A stretch of 64,000 nt of DNA. Origin: Thalassotalea hakodatensis. Its GTDB lineage: Bacteria > Pseudomonadota > Gammaproteobacteria > Enterobacterales > Alteromonadaceae. The position numbers and the translations under genes are program-made. A model generated the notes under the pieces. That model was not told the DNA's origin, ran no database searches, and saw nothing but the letters and a program-made list of their open reading frames with translations. This document shows positions 36,905 through 47,741 of this stretch, piece by piece; the first letter of the stretch is position 1; each line of letters opens with the position of its first letter. The DNA lies in assembly GCF_030295995.1 (NCBI RefSeq), contig NZ_AP027365.1, positions 744,001 through 808,000 on the forward strand, written 5' to 3'.

Positions 36905-38426
36905 CGTTGATGCTCGTTATCTAGAAACGCTACTCGCTAAATTTACTATTACCGTCTCATTGACGGTTCCGAGCATGCCTCGCCAATTATGCAATGATAG
37001 CCGACAACTAACCGTTGGTGATGTTTTCTGTGCGGTGAATGGCACCTTACAGCAAGGTAAAGCCTATATTAGCCAAGCATTGCAAGCTAATTGTAGCGTG
37101 ATACTTGTTGAAACGTCTATTCAAGCTGAACATGGTCATGTCAAAAATGCGCATAATAAAGCGGGAGAGTTAGTACCTGTTATTGCGTTTTATCAATTAA
37201 ATAAACAGTTATTTAATGTCGCAAAAGCATTTTATCAATCGCCGCAAGCTTCATTAAATATGGTTGGTATTACAGGAACGAATGGCAAAACAAGTACCAG
37301 CCAATTAATTGCGCAGCTACAAGATCAATTAGGTTTTGAAACGTCTGTTATTGGCACTAATGGCGCAGGTAAAGTAAATACTCTTGAGCCTATTAATAAT
37401 ACAACTCCTGGTGCTTCAGAGCTTCATGCTTTATTACAACGTTTTGTCGAATCAGCTCAGTACACGGTAGTGATGGAAGTTTCTTCGCATGCTTTAGCAC
37501 AAGAGCGGGTAAATGCTGAATTGTTTGATATTGCTGTTTTTACCAATCTCTCTCGTGATCACTTAGATTATCACGGCACCATGGAAAATTACGGTGAAGC
37601 TAAGGCGAAGATATTTGCACAAAATGACAGACAATATGCGGTGATCAATGGTGATGACCTTTATGCTCAGCAATGGCTGAGTAAGAAAGCCATTAAACAG
37701 CCGACTATTGTCTATGGAAAGCTAAGTAGCGTTCGTCAATATGAGAAGTTTGTTTACGCTGCAAAAATAACCCCGAACCATGATGGCGTGAAAATAGAAT
37801 TACAAACACATTGTGGAGAAACCGAAATACACAGTCCTTTGCTAGGCATATTTAACGTTGACAACTTATTAGCCGCGATCAGTGTATTGCTAGTACAAGG
37901 GATTGGTTTAACTGAGATTGCAGCGGCAATTACCAAGTTAACACCGGTAACTGGCAGAATGGAAACATTCCACGCAAACCATCTACCTCTCGCTGTTGTT
38001 GATTATGCACATACACCAGACGCTTTACAAAATGCATTGCTTGCCTGCCGAGAACATTGTTCAGGCCAATTGTGGGCAGTGTTTGGTTGTGGTGGTGATA
38101 GAGATAAAGGTAAACGTAAATTAATGGGGCAAGTCGCTGAAAAATATAGCGATAGAATTGTTGTGACTAATGACAACCCGAGAAGCGAACAACCTGAAGC
38201 GATTGCTAATGATATTTTGTCAGGTTGCGTTAAGCCAGAGCATATTACTGTGATGTTAGATCGCCAACAAGCGGTTATCTATGCGTTAAACAACGCAAGC
38301 CAGAAAGATGTGGTGTTATTTGCCGGTAAAGGGCATGAAAATTATGTCGAAATACAAGGAAAACGCCATCAATACAATGAACGCGAGTGGGTAAGCTCAC
38401 AATATAAAATTGGTATAACGCAATGA
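36897..38426 (+). CDS. murE: UDP-MurNAc-tripeptide synthetase (meso-diaminopimelate adding)
   Basis: 509 aa from GTG 36897, chosen because GGAGG lies 5 nt ahead; the frame itself opens at 36870 inside ftsI. It adds meso-DAP to UDP-MurNAc-L-Ala-D-Glu. ATP site GITGTNGKTS; the central MEVSSHALAQERV and FTNLSRDHLDYHGTMENY; and TNDNPRSEQP, the DNPR motif that marks the meso-DAP (not lysine) type. Sixty residues near the N terminus contain a small insert (EHGHVKNAHNKAGELV). Confidence 0.95.
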   Translation: MFNVDARYLETLLAKFTITVSLTVPSMPRQLCNDSRQLTVGDVFCAVNGTLQQGKAYISQALQANCSVILVETSIQAEHGHVKNAHNKAGELVPVIAFYQLNKQLFNVAKAFYQSPQASLNMVGITGTNGKTSTSQLIAQLQDQLGFETSVIGTNGAGKVNTLEPINNTTPGASELHALLQRFVESAQYTVVMEVSSHALAQERVNAELFDIAVFTNLSRDHLDYHGTMENYGEAKAKIFAQNDRQYAVINGDDLYAQQWLSKKAIKQPTIVYGKLSSVRQYEKFVYAAKITPNHDGVKIELQTHCGETEIHSPLLGIFNVDNLLAAISVLLVQGIGLTEIAAAITKLTPVTGRMETFHANHLPLAVVDYAHTPDALQNALLACREHCSGQLWAVFGCGGDRDKGKRKLMGQVAEKYSDRIVVTNDNPRSEQPEAIANDILSGCVKPEHITVMLDRQQAVIYALNNASQKDVVLFAGKGHENYVEIQGKRHQYNEREWVSSQYKIGITQ

Positions 38427-39823
38427 TAAAATTACAACTATCAGAAATTGCTAATGCGGTAGATGGCACCTTAATCGGTGAAGATAAAACGATTGATGCT
38501 ATCAGTACAGATAGCCGCTCATTGGCAGAAAAAAATGTTTTTCTAGCCTTGCGTGGTGATAAGTTTGACGGTCATAAGTTTGTGCAACAAGCTGAAGATA
38601 TTGGTTGTTCAGCGGTAATTGTTGATCATGACTGCCAACTAAATATTGCTCAAATTGTGGTTGAAGATACCCACAAAGCACTAGGAAAAATAGGTGCTTA
38701 TGTGAAAGAAAAGGTATCACCGAAAACCGTGGGTATTACAGGAAGTAGCGGTAAAACAACGGTAAAAGAAATGGTAGCGGCTATTTTGGCTCGCTTAGGC
38801 AACGTGCTTGCGACTAAAGGTAATTTCAATAACGATATTGGTGTGCCATTAACGTTATTGCGTTTAGAAGAAAACCATGATTTTGCCGTGGTGGAAATGG
38901 GCGCGAATCATATGGGCGAAATTGCCTATACTTCTGGTCTTGTTCAGCCTGATGTTGCGGTTATCAATAATATCGCCGCCGCTCATTTAGAAGGGTTTGG
39001 TGACTTATGCGGTGTTGCACGAGCAAAAGGCGAAATTTACGAAGGCATGAAAAGCAACGGTGTCGCACTTTATAACCAAGACTGTAAGTTAGCGAATAAG
39101 TGGCAATGGCGTTTAGTGGATAAAACCGTAAAAACCTTTTCTTGTTATAACAAAGCAGATTGTTACAGCAACGATGTTGTACTCGATGACAATGGATGTG
39201 CAAGTTTCAACCTGTTTTGCGACCAAGTAGGCTCTACTTTTGTTGAATTAAGCATTCCTGGCCGACACAACGTATGTAACGCCGTTGCGGCCGCATCAAT
39301 TGCACTTGAATTTGGTGCTAGCTTAGAAGATATAAGATTAGGTTTAGCTGAAATGACACCCGTTCAAGGCAGATTAAACCTTCATCGTTTAGATGAAAAT
39401 TGTAAATTAATTGACGATAGCTATAACGCCAATGTTGAATCAATTAAAGCTGCTAGTGATCTACTCGCCAGCTATCCAGGCAAGCGTGTACTGATTCTTG
39501 GAGATATGGGTGAGCTTGGCACAAATGCACGGAGCTACCATCAAGAAGTGGGCGAATATGCAGCAGGTCGAGATATCGATGAGCTATTAACGCTTGGTGT
39601 ATTAAGTCAAAGCACTGCTGATGCATTCAATCAACGTAAACCTTCTCACGGCAAACACTTCAGCGAGCGCAGCGTTTTATTAAAGCACCTTGCTCAAGTA
39701 TTGGCAGGTGAGCAGCAAGAAATTTCGATATTAGTGAAAGGATCCCGTAGTTCTCATATGGAGTTGGTTGTTCAAGATATTAAAAAGTGGCGTAGTGGCC
39801 AAATGCATGAGGAAATTGCTTAA
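38423..39823 (+). CDS. murF: UDP-MurNAc-tripeptide-D-Ala-D-Ala ligase
   Basis: 466 aa. Starts in an ATGA overlap with murE. It adds D-Ala-D-Ala to complete the stem pentapeptide. Seen: [18 protein letters not shown] (N domain), [19 protein letters not shown] (ATP site), [43 protein letters not shown], and [15 protein letters not shown] with ILGDMGELG in the C domain. The start of mraY overlaps its stop by 1 nt. Confidence 0.95.
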   Translation: MIKLQLSEIANAVDGTLIGEDKTIDAISTDSRSLAEKNVFLALRGDKFDGHKFVQQAEDIGCSAVIVDHDCQLNIAQIVVEDTHKALGKIGAYVKEKVSPKTVGITGSSGKTTVKEMVAAILARLGNVLATKGNFNNDIGVPLTLLRLEENHDFAVVEMGANHMGEIAYTSGLVQPDVAVINNIAAAHLEGFGDLCGVARAKGEIYEGMKSNGVALYNQDCKLANKWQWRLVDKTVKTFSCYNKADCYSNDVVLDDNGCASFNLFCDQVGSTFVELSIPGRHNVCNAVAAASIALEFGASLEDIRLGLAEMTPVQGRLNLHRLDENCKLIDDSYNANVESIKAASDLLASYPGKRVLILGDMGELGTNARSYHQEVGEYAAGRDIDELLTLGVLSQSTADAFNQRKPSHGKHFSERSVLLKHLAQVLAGEQQEISILVKGSRSSHMELVVQDIKKWRSGQMHEEIA

Positions 39824-40905
39824 TGTTACTTTGGCTAAGTGAATACCTAACTCAATATTTTACCGCGTTTAACGTTTTCTCATATTTAACGTTTAGGGCA
39901 ATTGTTTCCACGTTAACGGCGTTGGGTGTTTCTTTATATTTTGGTCCTAAATTAATACGCTACTTACAACGAATGCAAATTGGTCAAACGGTACGTGACG
40001 ATGGGCCTGAAAGCCATTTATCAAAATCAGGTACACCAACCATGGGCGGCATTTTAATTTTAGCTGCCATCGTGTTTAGTGTTTTATTGTGGGGCGACTT
40101 AACCAATCGTTATGTGTTAACCGTGCTGTTTGTCGTGGTCAGTTTTGGCATTATTGGTTTTGTTGATGATTATCGTAAAGTAATTCGCAAAGATTCTAAT
40201 GGTTTAATTGCGCGCTGGAAATATTTTTGGCAAACGGTGTTAGGGTTTGGCACTGCATTATTCTTGTATTCAACGACACAGCAAGCATCTGAAACGGCAC
40301 TCATAATACCGTTTGTCAAAGATGTGCTACCACAATTAGGTATGCTTTATATTTTATTAACCTACTTTGTCATAGTGGGTACAAGTAACGCGGTTAACTT
40401 AACAGATGGTTTAGATGGATTAGCTATTGTTCCAACCATTATGGTGGCGGCGGCTTTTGCAGTATTTGCTTATGTAACCGGCAATATTAATTTTTCAGCC
40501 TATCTCAACATTCCATATATCCCACTGACCAGTGAGTTGGTGGTGGTATGTACGGCAATTGTTGGTGCAGGTTTAGGGTTTCTTTGGTTTAACACCTACC
40601 CAGCACAAGTATTTATGGGTGATGTTGGCTCTTTAGCCTTAGGTGCGTCCTTAGGCGTCATTGCTGTACTTGTTAGGCAAGAGTTGGTGTTGTTCATTAT
40701 GGGGGGCGTGTTTGTCATGGAAACGGTCTCTGTCATTTTACAAGTAGGCTCTTACAAACTACGTGGTCAGCGTATTTTTAAAATGGCGCCTATACATCAT
40801 CATTATGAATTAAAAGGTTGGCCTGAACCACGCGTTATTGTGCGCTTTTGGATAATTTCTTTAGTGCTGGTATTAGTCGGCTTAGCAACGTTGAAACTTA
40901 GATAA
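39823..40905 (+). CDS. mraY: Phospho-MurNAc-pentapeptide transferase
   Basis: 360 aa, ten membrane helices. It loads phospho-MurNAc-pentapeptide onto undecaprenyl phosphate to give lipid I. Conserved loops: [39 protein letters not shown] (paired aspartates), [33 protein letters not shown] and [21 protein letters not shown]. 24 bp separate it from murD. Confidence 0.97.
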   Translation: MLLWLSEYLTQYFTAFNVFSYLTFRAIVSTLTALGVSLYFGPKLIRYLQRMQIGQTVRDDGPESHLSKSGTPTMGGILILAAIVFSVLLWGDLTNRYVLTVLFVVVSFGIIGFVDDYRKVIRKDSNGLIARWKYFWQTVLGFGTALFLYSTTQQASETALIIPFVKDVLPQLGMLYILLTYFVIVGTSNAVNLTDGLDGLAIVPTIMVAAAFAVFAYVTGNINFSAYLNIPYIPLTSELVVVCTAIVGAGLGFLWFNTYPAQVFMGDVGSLALGASLGVIAVLVRQELVLFIMGGVFVMETVSVILQVGSYKLRGQRIFKMAPIHHHYELKGWPEPRVIVRFWIISLVLVLVGLATLKLR

Positions 40906-40929
40906 TTAGTAAGGTTTGTAATCAATAAC

Positions 40930-42294
40930 ATGAAATTAAATGTTGTCAATCATTATAAAAACAAACGCATTGTGGTGTTGGGTGCAGGCCTAACGGGCAT
41001 GTCTTGCGTGCGTTTTTTACAACAACATAATATTTCATGTTTATTAAATGATAGTCGTGACAATATTATTAATGGTGCTGAGTTTACGCGTACTTATCCA
41101 AGCAATACGTTAGTCACCGGTTTGTGGGATCTTGATGAAATTAGTCAGGCCGACATCCTCATTGTTAGTCCAGGAATAGATTTGCACGCTGAAGATCTTT
41201 TTCCTCATATCTCAATGGGCTGCAAAGTTATTGGCGACGTTGAACTTTTTTGTCAGTTAAATGATAAACCAATTGTTGCTGTTACTGGCTCAAATGGTAA
41301 ATCTACCGTCGTCAGTATTTTATCGCATATTGCTAGTGCTCTTGATGTCAATATGGCGCTTGCAGGTAATGTTGGTACGCCAGTACTTGAATTGATAAAC
41401 GCGGAAGTAGATGGCTTTATTTTTGAATTATCAAGCTTTCAAATAGAAACATTGCAGAGTATGCAGGCTAAAGTGGCCACGGTTTTAAATATAAGTGACG
41501 ATCATTTGGATCGGCATTTAACCGTTGAAAATTACAGCGAAATTAAACAAAAAGTCTATCAGCAGTGTGAGTTTGCAGTAATCAACCGTGATGATCCTGC
41601 AAGCTTTAACCACTTAAGTTTATCGGCTGAACGTGTAACATCATTCGGGCTTGGTGTACCAAATCAGAATGATTTTGGCATTATCACGGAAGATAAGAGT
41701 CAATATTTTGCGTTTGGAAAACAAAAAATTATTGCCATAAATGCACTACCTTTAGCGGGTTTACATAATGCCTTAAACTATCTTGCGATATTTGCCATTG
41801 CTCATCGTTTAGGTTGGCCGCTTGATGCAGTAGCAAATGCGTGCAAATCGTTTCACGGACTTGAACATCGTTGCCAACGAATTATAACTTCTGACAAAAT
41901 CAATTGGATCAATGATTCGAAAGCAACCAATGTGGGTGCCACTGTAGCGGCTATTGAAGGACTTTATCCAACCCTAACCTCAGGTAAAATAATACTCATT
42001 GCTGGTGGTGAAGGGAAAGGTGCAAACTTTTCAGTTCTTGAAGATGCCATAACGAATAAAGTCGCTAAGCTAATTACATTCGGCAAAGATGGTCATCAAA
42101 TCGCACAACTTAACTCATCAAGCTTACAAGTTGAAAGTTTGGAAGATGCAGTGAAACAAGCAAGTTTATGTGCTGAAGCTGGGGATATTATTTTACTTTC
42201 TCCCGCTTGCGCTAGCCTTGATATGTTTAAAAACTTTGCCGAACGTGGTGATGTCTTTGCTCAAACCGTTAAGTCGTTACAGGGGGCGGAATAA
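40930..42294 (+). CDS. murD: UDP-MurNAc-L-alanine:D-glutamate ligase
   Basis: 454 aa. It adds D-Glu to UDP-MurNAc-L-Ala. Seen: VVLGAGLTGMSCVRFL (UDP-sugar domain), VAVTGSNGKSTVVSIL (ATP site), LAGNVGTPVLEL, ELSSFQIETLQ, NISDDHLDRHLTVENY and NDSKATNVGATVAAIEGL, ILLSPACASLDMFKNFAERGDVF in the C domain. Its stop overlaps the ftsW start by 1 nt. Confidence 0.96.
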   Translation: MKLNVVNHYKNKRIVVLGAGLTGMSCVRFLQQHNISCLLNDSRDNIINGAEFTRTYPSNTLVTGLWDLDEISQADILIVSPGIDLHAEDLFPHISMGCKVIGDVELFCQLNDKPIVAVTGSNGKSTVVSILSHIASALDVNMALAGNVGTPVLELINAEVDGFIFELSSFQIETLQSMQAKVATVLNISDDHLDRHLTVENYSEIKQKVYQQCEFAVINRDDPASFNHLSLSAERVTSFGLGVPNQNDFGIITEDKSQYFAFGKQKIIAINALPLAGLHNALNYLAIFAIAHRLGWPLDAVANACKSFHGLEHRCQRIITSDKINWINDSKATNVGATVAAIEGLYPTLTSGKIILIAGGEGKGANFSVLEDAITNKVAKLITFGKDGHQIAQLNSSSLQVESLEDAVKQASLCAEAGDIILLSPACASLDMFKNFAERGDVFAQTVKSLQGAE

Positions 42295-43490
42295 TGTCGT
42301 CGGTAACTCAGCTGTCTTTATTCAAGTTTCATCAATGGTTCACTCATGAACGTAAAACAGTGGCAACGTTTGATAGAGACTACGTGCTACTTGCTGCTGC
42401 TATGTATGCTATTGGTCTTGTAATGGTGATGAGTTCGTCAATGCCTGTCGCTGAACGTTTATTTGATAATCCATTCCATTTCTTTATCAGACACAGTGTT
42501 TATATTGTATTAAGCGTGATTATTGGTGGTTTGGTCATGCAAATTCCTATGGTGAAGTGGCAGCAATATAGCGGACCGCTGTTGATATCTGCGATTGTGT
42601 TACTGCTCGCTGTACTTATTATCGGTCGTACCGTGAACGGTTCTACGCGTTGGATTGTTATCGGACCGATCACGGTACAAGCTGCCGAACCAGCAAAACT
42701 TTATTTTTTCTGTTATTTATCTGCTTATATGGTGAGACGCAGAGAAGAGGTGATGGAAAACTTTAAAGGGTTTTTCAAGCCTCTTGTTGTTTTTGGTGTT
42801 TTAGCCAGCTTACTGTTATTTCAACCTGACTTAGGCACTGTGGTGGTGATGTTTGTTACCACTTTTGGTTTGTTGTTTTTGGCGGGAGCAAAGCTCTGGC
42901 AGTTTATTTCAATTGCCTCTGTAGGGTTGTCAGCGATTGCTGCGTTAGCGTATTTCTCGCCGTATCGCTGGGCGCGAGTAACCAGCTTTTTAGATCCATG
43001 GGCTGATCCATTTGGTACAGGTTATCAACTCACACAATCATTAATGGCTTACGGGCGGGGTGAAGTATTAGGACAAGGTTTAGGTAACAGCATTCAAAAG
43101 CTTGAGTATTTACCTGAAGCTCACACCGACTTTGTCATGGCGATTTTAGCCGAAGAAATGGGGTTTGTAGGTGTCGCTATGGTACTTATGTTGAGTTTAA
43201 CATTGGTCTGTAAAGCCTTACTGCTTGGCAGAAAAGCGCTATTAAAAGAAAAATATTTTGAAGGCTTCTTTGCTTATGCCATTGGCATTTGGTTTAGCTT
43301 TCAAACGGCAGTAAATGTTGGTGCCAGTGCGGGGATTGTACCTACTAAAGGGTTAACTATGCCGCTGATCAGTTCTGGCGGTAGTTCAATGATCATCATG
43401 ACGATAGCCTTAGTGGTATTAATGCGAATTGATCATGAAATTCGGGTGCAAAGCTTACAAGCGACGAGTAAAGGAGGTAAAAAATCGTGA
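42294..43490 (+). CDS. ftsW: Septal peptidoglycan glycosyltransferase FtsW
   Basis: 398 aa SEDS-family protein with ten membrane helices. Family marks: VMVMSSSMPVAERLFDNPFHFFIRH, GSTRWIVIGPITVQAAEPAKL, LLFQPDLGTVVVM, SPYRWARVTSFLDPWADPFGTGYQLTQSLMAYGRGEVLGQGLGNSIQKLEYLPEAHTDFVMAILAEE (with the catalytic-loop Asp) and LPLISSGGSSMI-like MPLISSGGSSM. It polymerises lipid II at the septum with FtsI. GTGA overlap joins it to murG. Confidence 0.97.
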   Translation: MSSVTQLSLFKFHQWFTHERKTVATFDRDYVLLAAAMYAIGLVMVMSSSMPVAERLFDNPFHFFIRHSVYIVLSVIIGGLVMQIPMVKWQQYSGPLLISAIVLLLAVLIIGRTVNGSTRWIVIGPITVQAAEPAKLYFFCYLSAYMVRRREEVMENFKGFFKPLVVFGVLASLLLFQPDLGTVVVMFVTTFGLLFLAGAKLWQFISIASVGLSAIAALAYFSPYRWARVTSFLDPWADPFGTGYQLTQSLMAYGRGEVLGQGLGNSIQKLEYLPEAHTDFVMAILAEEMGFVGVAMVLMLSLTLVCKALLLGRKALLKEKYFEGFFAYAIGIWFSFQTAVNVGASAGIVPTKGLTMPLISSGGSSMIIMTIALVVLMRIDHEIRVQSLQATSKGGKKS

Positions 43491-44578
43491 ATACGACTAA
43501 AACACCTACTTTATTAGTCATGGCTGGTGGTACTGGTGGACATATTTTCCCCGGTATTGCAGTAGCAGAACACTTAAAAGCACAAGGTTGGCATATTCAT
43601 TGGCTTGGCACCAAAAAGCGTATGGAAGCTGAAATTGTACCTGCACATGGTTTTGACATTTCATTTATTAATATTGCGGGTATACGGAATAAAACATGGT
43701 TAGATTGGCTAAAGCTACCGTTTAAACTAGGGCAATCAGTTTGGCAATCAATTCAGGTTATTCGCAAAGTTAAGCCAGACGTTGTTTTAGGGCTTGGTGG
43801 CTACGCAAGTGCGCCAGGTGGGGTAGCTGCGTGGTTATGCGGTAAACCGTTAGTCTTGCATGAGCAAAATGCCGTTGCCGGTATGAGTAATCGTTATTTA
43901 TCAAAAATTGCTGAAAAAGTGCTCTGTGCATTTCCTCATGCCTTTAATGATAGCGTTAAATGCCAAGTCGTGGGTAACCCATTGCGTGGTAATATTATTG
44001 CATTAGAGCAAGTTATACCTGTACAGCCAACAAGTACGAAAAAAGTGTTAGTGGTAGGTGGAAGTTTAGGAGCAAAAGTGCTTAATGACACCGTACCGAA
44101 AGCTATCAGCCAAATTAAACGCCAAAATATTCAAATATGGCATCAAACGGGTAAAGGGCATTTAGCCTCAGTTAAGTCGCTATATCAACAATACGGCATT
44201 GATACTTCACAAGTCATATTACATGAATTTATTGATGATATGGCGAGTGCTTATCAATGGGCTGATGTAGTGATATGTCGAGCGGGCGCGTTAACGGTTT
44301 CTGAATTAGCGATGGCAGCTAAACCGGCAATATTTATTCCACTCCCTCACGCCGTTGATGATCATCAAACAAAGAATGCGCTGTATTTAGTTGAACGACA
44401 AGCGGCGAAATTAATTGCACAAAAAGATTTAAACGGAACAAGCTTAGCTCAAATGTTAAATAGCTTATTCATCTCCGATAGCGTTATACAAGCCATGGCA
44501 AAAGCCGCGCATGATGCTGCACATGCAAACGCAACAAAAGATGTTGCTAATATTTGCCAGGGGCTTGTTCAACGATGA
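43487..44578 (+). CDS. murG: UDP-GlcNAc: lipid I GlcNAc transferase
   Basis: 363 aa, GTG start with AAGGAGG ahead. GT-B fold enzyme forming lipid II on the inner face of the membrane. N domain: [22 protein letters not shown] and [53 protein letters not shown] domain: [53 protein letters not shown]. All three glycine-rich loops are intact. Confidence 0.96.
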   Translation: MNTTKTPTLLVMAGGTGGHIFPGIAVAEHLKAQGWHIHWLGTKKRMEAEIVPAHGFDISFINIAGIRNKTWLDWLKLPFKLGQSVWQSIQVIRKVKPDVVLGLGGYASAPGGVAAWLCGKPLVLHEQNAVAGMSNRYLSKIAEKVLCAFPHAFNDSVKCQVVGNPLRGNIIALEQVIPVQPTSTKKVLVVGGSLGAKVLNDTVPKAISQIKRQNIQIWHQTGKGHLASVKSLYQQYGIDTSQVILHEFIDDMASAYQWADVVICRAGALTVSELAMAAKPAIFIPLPHAVDDHQTKNALYLVERQAAKLIAQKDLNGTSLAQMLNSLFISDSVIQAMAKAAHDAAHANATKDVANICQGLVQR

Positions 44579-46029
44579 GTAAATTTATGAAAAAAATATC
44601 AAATATCGCTAGCATTATTCCTGAAATGCGCCGTGTTAAATCAATCCACTTCGTTGGTATTGGTGGTGCCGGTATGGGAGGTATTGCCGAGGTACTACTA
44701 AATGAAGGTTATCAAATTACCGGTTCAGATATCGGTGAAAATCTTGTCGTTAAACGCCTTGAAAGTCTTGGCGCAAAAGTAACGATAGGGCACCAAGCAG
44801 ACAATATTCTAGGTGCAAGCGTTATTGTAGTATCAACGGCCATAGATCAAGAAAACCCTGAACTCATTAAAGCAAGAGAGTTACGTATACCAATAGTAAG
44901 ACGTGCTGAAATGCTAGCAGAATTAATGCGCTTTAGACATGGCGTTGCTATTGCTGGCACACATGGGAAAACGACAACCACTAGCTTAATAGCCAGTGTC
45001 TTTGCAGAAGCTGATCTCGATCCAACGTTCGTTATTGGTGGCTTATTAAATAGTGCAGGTACCAATGCACGTTTAGGTTCAAGCCGTTATTTAATCGCAG
45101 AAGCTGACGAAAGCGATGCGTCATTTTTACATCTACAGCCTATGGTTGCAGTGATCACTAATATTGATGAAGATCACATGGAAACCTACCAAGGTGATTT
45201 TGAAAAACTTAAAGATACCTACATTGAGTTTCTACATAACTTGCCTTTCTATGGGCTTGCTGTGGTCTGTATTGATAACCCAGTAGTGCGTGAAATACTA
45301 CCAAGAATTGGTCGCCAAGTGATCACCTATGGTTTTTCTGATGACGCTGATGTTGTGGCGACTAACTACCAACAAAGTGGCGGCGTTAGCTATTTCTGTG
45401 TAGAACGTAAAGGCCTACCTAACCTTGACTTGAGCGTTAATTTACCTGGCCAACATAATGTATTAAATGCGTTAGCGAGTATTGCTGTGGCAACCGATGA
45501 AGGGGTTGCTGATCAAGCGATTGAAAATGCTCTCTCGAATTTTGCAGGAATCGGACGAAGATTTGAACAGTTGGCTGACTTATCAACGGATAAAGGTCAT
45601 ATGGTGTTGGTGGATGATTACGGTCATCATCCACGTGAAGTTGCCGCAACGATAAAAGCGATGCGTAATGGTTGGCCAGATAAACGCTTAGTGATGATCT
45701 TTCAACCGCACCGATATTCCCGAACACGAGATTTATACGAAGACTTCACTGAAGTGTTGTCTGAAGTCGATAGCTTATTTTTGCTTGATGTTTATGCCGC
45801 AGGTGAGATACCTGTAGCAGGTGCAGATAGTAAAAGCTTAGCCAGAAGCATAAGGCAACGAGGCCAAGTAGAGCCCATTTACGTTAGCGATTTAAAGAAA
45901 CTCCCTGAGCTACTTGCCAGTCATCTCATTGATGGTGATATGGTGATCACTCAAGGTGCCGGTAATATTGGTGCGCTTGCTCGTTCATTAGCGAATGATG
46001 CGATATTAGGAGGCAACGATGAAAGCTAA
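44575..46029 (+). CDS. murC: UDP-MurNAc:L-alanine ligase
   Basis: 484 aa from ATG 44575 (MSKFMKKIS), in an ATGA overlap with murG; the frame opens 7 codons earlier inside murG, and ATG 44587 is also possible. It starts stem peptide assembly. Seen: [18 protein letters not shown] (UDP site), [17 protein letters not shown] (ATP site), [43 protein letters not shown], and [19 protein letters not shown] in the C domain. Confidence 0.95.
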   Translation: MSKFMKKISNIASIIPEMRRVKSIHFVGIGGAGMGGIAEVLLNEGYQITGSDIGENLVVKRLESLGAKVTIGHQADNILGASVIVVSTAIDQENPELIKARELRIPIVRRAEMLAELMRFRHGVAIAGTHGKTTTTSLIASVFAEADLDPTFVIGGLLNSAGTNARLGSSRYLIAEADESDASFLHLQPMVAVITNIDEDHMETYQGDFEKLKDTYIEFLHNLPFYGLAVVCIDNPVVREILPRIGRQVITYGFSDDADVVATNYQQSGGVSYFCVERKGLPNLDLSVNLPGQHNVLNALASIAVATDEGVADQAIENALSNFAGIGRRFEQLADLSTDKGHMVLVDDYGHHPREVAATIKAMRNGWPDKRLVMIFQPHRYSRTRDLYEDFTEVLSEVDSLFLLDVYAAGEIPVAGADSKSLARSIRQRGQVEPIYVSDLKKLPELLASHLIDGDMVITQGAGNIGALARSLANDAILGGNDES

Positions 46030-46951
46030 CCTTCATATTGCGGTATTATTTGGTGGTGATTCGGCAGAGCGAGAAGTGTCATTAAGATCAGGGCAGGCGG
46101 TAGCAAACGGCTTAACCGAAGCCGGCTTTAAAGTAACGTTAATTGATACTAAAGATTATTGCTTGTCTGATTTAGCAAGAGCTGATGTTGATCACGTGTT
46201 TATTGCTTTGCATGGTCGAGGTGGTGAAGATGGTAGTGTGCAAGGGGCCCTAGAGTATATGAATATCTCATATACTGGTTCTGGCGTACTTGGTTCAGCA
46301 CTTGCGATGGATAAAATACGTTCTAAACAAGTGATGCAGTCGGCGGCAATACCAACCGCTGCGTTTGAGATAGTACATAAAGATAGCTTTAACAATGCTC
46401 AGGCTAAAGCGATCCTGCAAAAGCTAGGCGATAAAGTGATGGTTAAACCCGCACACGAAGGCTCTAGTATTGGCATGTCAGTAGCTGAAAATCCCTCTGA
46501 ATTAACGCATAGTCTTGAAACCGCTTTCCAATATGATGAAGAAGTATTAGTGGAAGCATGGATTTCAGGACCAGAATACACAGTCGCGGTTCTTGGTAAT
46601 AACGCGTTGCCAGCAATTCATATGGAAACGCCAAATACCTTTTATGATTACCAGGCGAAATACCAATCAAGCACAACACGTTATCATTGCCCTAGTGGTT
46701 TATCTGATAATGATGAAAAAGCACTTAGTGACATTGCATTGAAAGCGTTTAAATGCACTGGTGCAAAAGATTGGGGGCGCGTTGATGTTATGCGAGATAA
46801 TAAAAACCAATGGCAGGTATTAGAAGTAAATACGGTACCAGGAATGACAGAAACATCGTTAGTGCCGAAAGCGGCCAAAGTTTATGGGTTATCGTTTGTT
46901 GAACTGGTAACAAAGATTGTTGAATTAAGCATAGAAAATAAAGGCAAATAA
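46019..46951 (+). CDS. ddlB: D-alanine--D-alanine ligase
   Basis: 310 aa ATP-grasp enzyme making D-Ala-D-Ala for MurF. Seen: [90 protein letters not shown] and [27 protein letters not shown] precedes the ATG; it overlaps murC by 11 nt. Confidence 0.95.
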   Translation: MKANLHIAVLFGGDSAEREVSLRSGQAVANGLTEAGFKVTLIDTKDYCLSDLARADVDHVFIALHGRGGEDGSVQGALEYMNISYTGSGVLGSALAMDKIRSKQVMQSAAIPTAAFEIVHKDSFNNAQAKAILQKLGDKVMVKPAHEGSSIGMSVAENPSELTHSLETAFQYDEEVLVEAWISGPEYTVAVLGNNALPAIHMETPNTFYDYQAKYQSSTTRYHCPSGLSDNDEKALSDIALKAFKCTGAKDWGRVDVMRDNKNQWQVLEVNTVPGMTETSLVPKAAKVYGLSFVELVTKIVELSIENKGK

Positions 46952-46956
46952 GCACC

Positions 46957-47736
46957 GTGGCAACCAAGCAGAAAAAAGCAACGTCACAAAGCAACAATGT
47001 AGAACAACTTCATTGGGGGTTCTGGTTTGGTGTTAGCTTTTTTGTGTTAGTTATTTTATCGCTTTGTTATATGGGATGGTTGATGTCAGAACGCTTATCT
47101 GCGCAAGAATCTGCGCCGGTAACTTCTGTGGAAATCATGGGTGAGATGCCATATACCACAAGGTTAGACATTGAAAAGGCAATCGAAACGATTAATTTGG
47201 GTAACTTTTTTAACGTTGATGTAAATAAAGTACAACAGCATGTGGCCGATTTACCGTGGGTGTACTCTGTTTCCGTGCGAAAACAATGGCCTAATGAATT
47301 GAAAATTTATGTGGTAGACCAAGAGCCTGTTGCATTTTGGAATGGTGATTTTTTAATTAATACGCAAGGTGTTGCCTTTCAGGCAGATACCTCAAGGGTC
47401 GTTAAACATTTACCTGCATTTTACGGCCCAGAAGGTAGTGAACAAACAGCGTTAGAAAACTACACAAATTTGAGTGAGATTTTAGCATTTGGTGAACTAG
47501 GCATTGATGAGTTAATGCTTTCAGAGCGTTATTCATGGCAGTTGACACTAAATGATGGCGTATCGCTAAATTTAGGTCGAGAAAATAGAGTACAACGAAT
47601 ACAGCGATTTATCGATGTATATCCACAAATTAAAAAAAATGCTGAGCAAAAGCAACAAGTAGATTATGTGGATTTACGTTATGACACCGGCCTTTCAGTA
47701 GGTTGGAAACCTTTAACAGAGAAAGAAAGAGTTTAA
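46957..47736 (+). CDS. ftsQ: Cell division protein FtsQ
   Basis: 259 aa, GTG start. Cytoplasmic tail, one membrane helix (FGVSFFVLVILSLCYMGWLM, about 25-45), POTRA domain (VTSVEIMGEMPYTTRLDIEKAIETINLGNFFNVDVNKVQQHVADLPWVYSVSVRKQWPNELKIYVVDQEPVAFW) and beta domain. It is a scaffold of the divisome that recruits FtsL and FtsB. 5 bp separate it from ftsA. Confidence 0.94.
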   Translation: MATKQKKATSQSNNVEQLHWGFWFGVSFFVLVILSLCYMGWLMSERLSAQESAPVTSVEIMGEMPYTTRLDIEKAIETINLGNFFNVDVNKVQQHVADLPWVYSVSVRKQWPNELKIYVVDQEPVAFWNGDFLINTQGVAFQADTSRVVKHLPAFYGPEGSEQTALENYTNLSEILAFGELGIDELMLSERYSWQLTLNDGVSLNLGRENRVQRIQRFIDVYPQIKKNAEQKQQVDYVDLRYDTGLSVGWKPLTEKERV

Positions 47737-47741
47737 CTTAA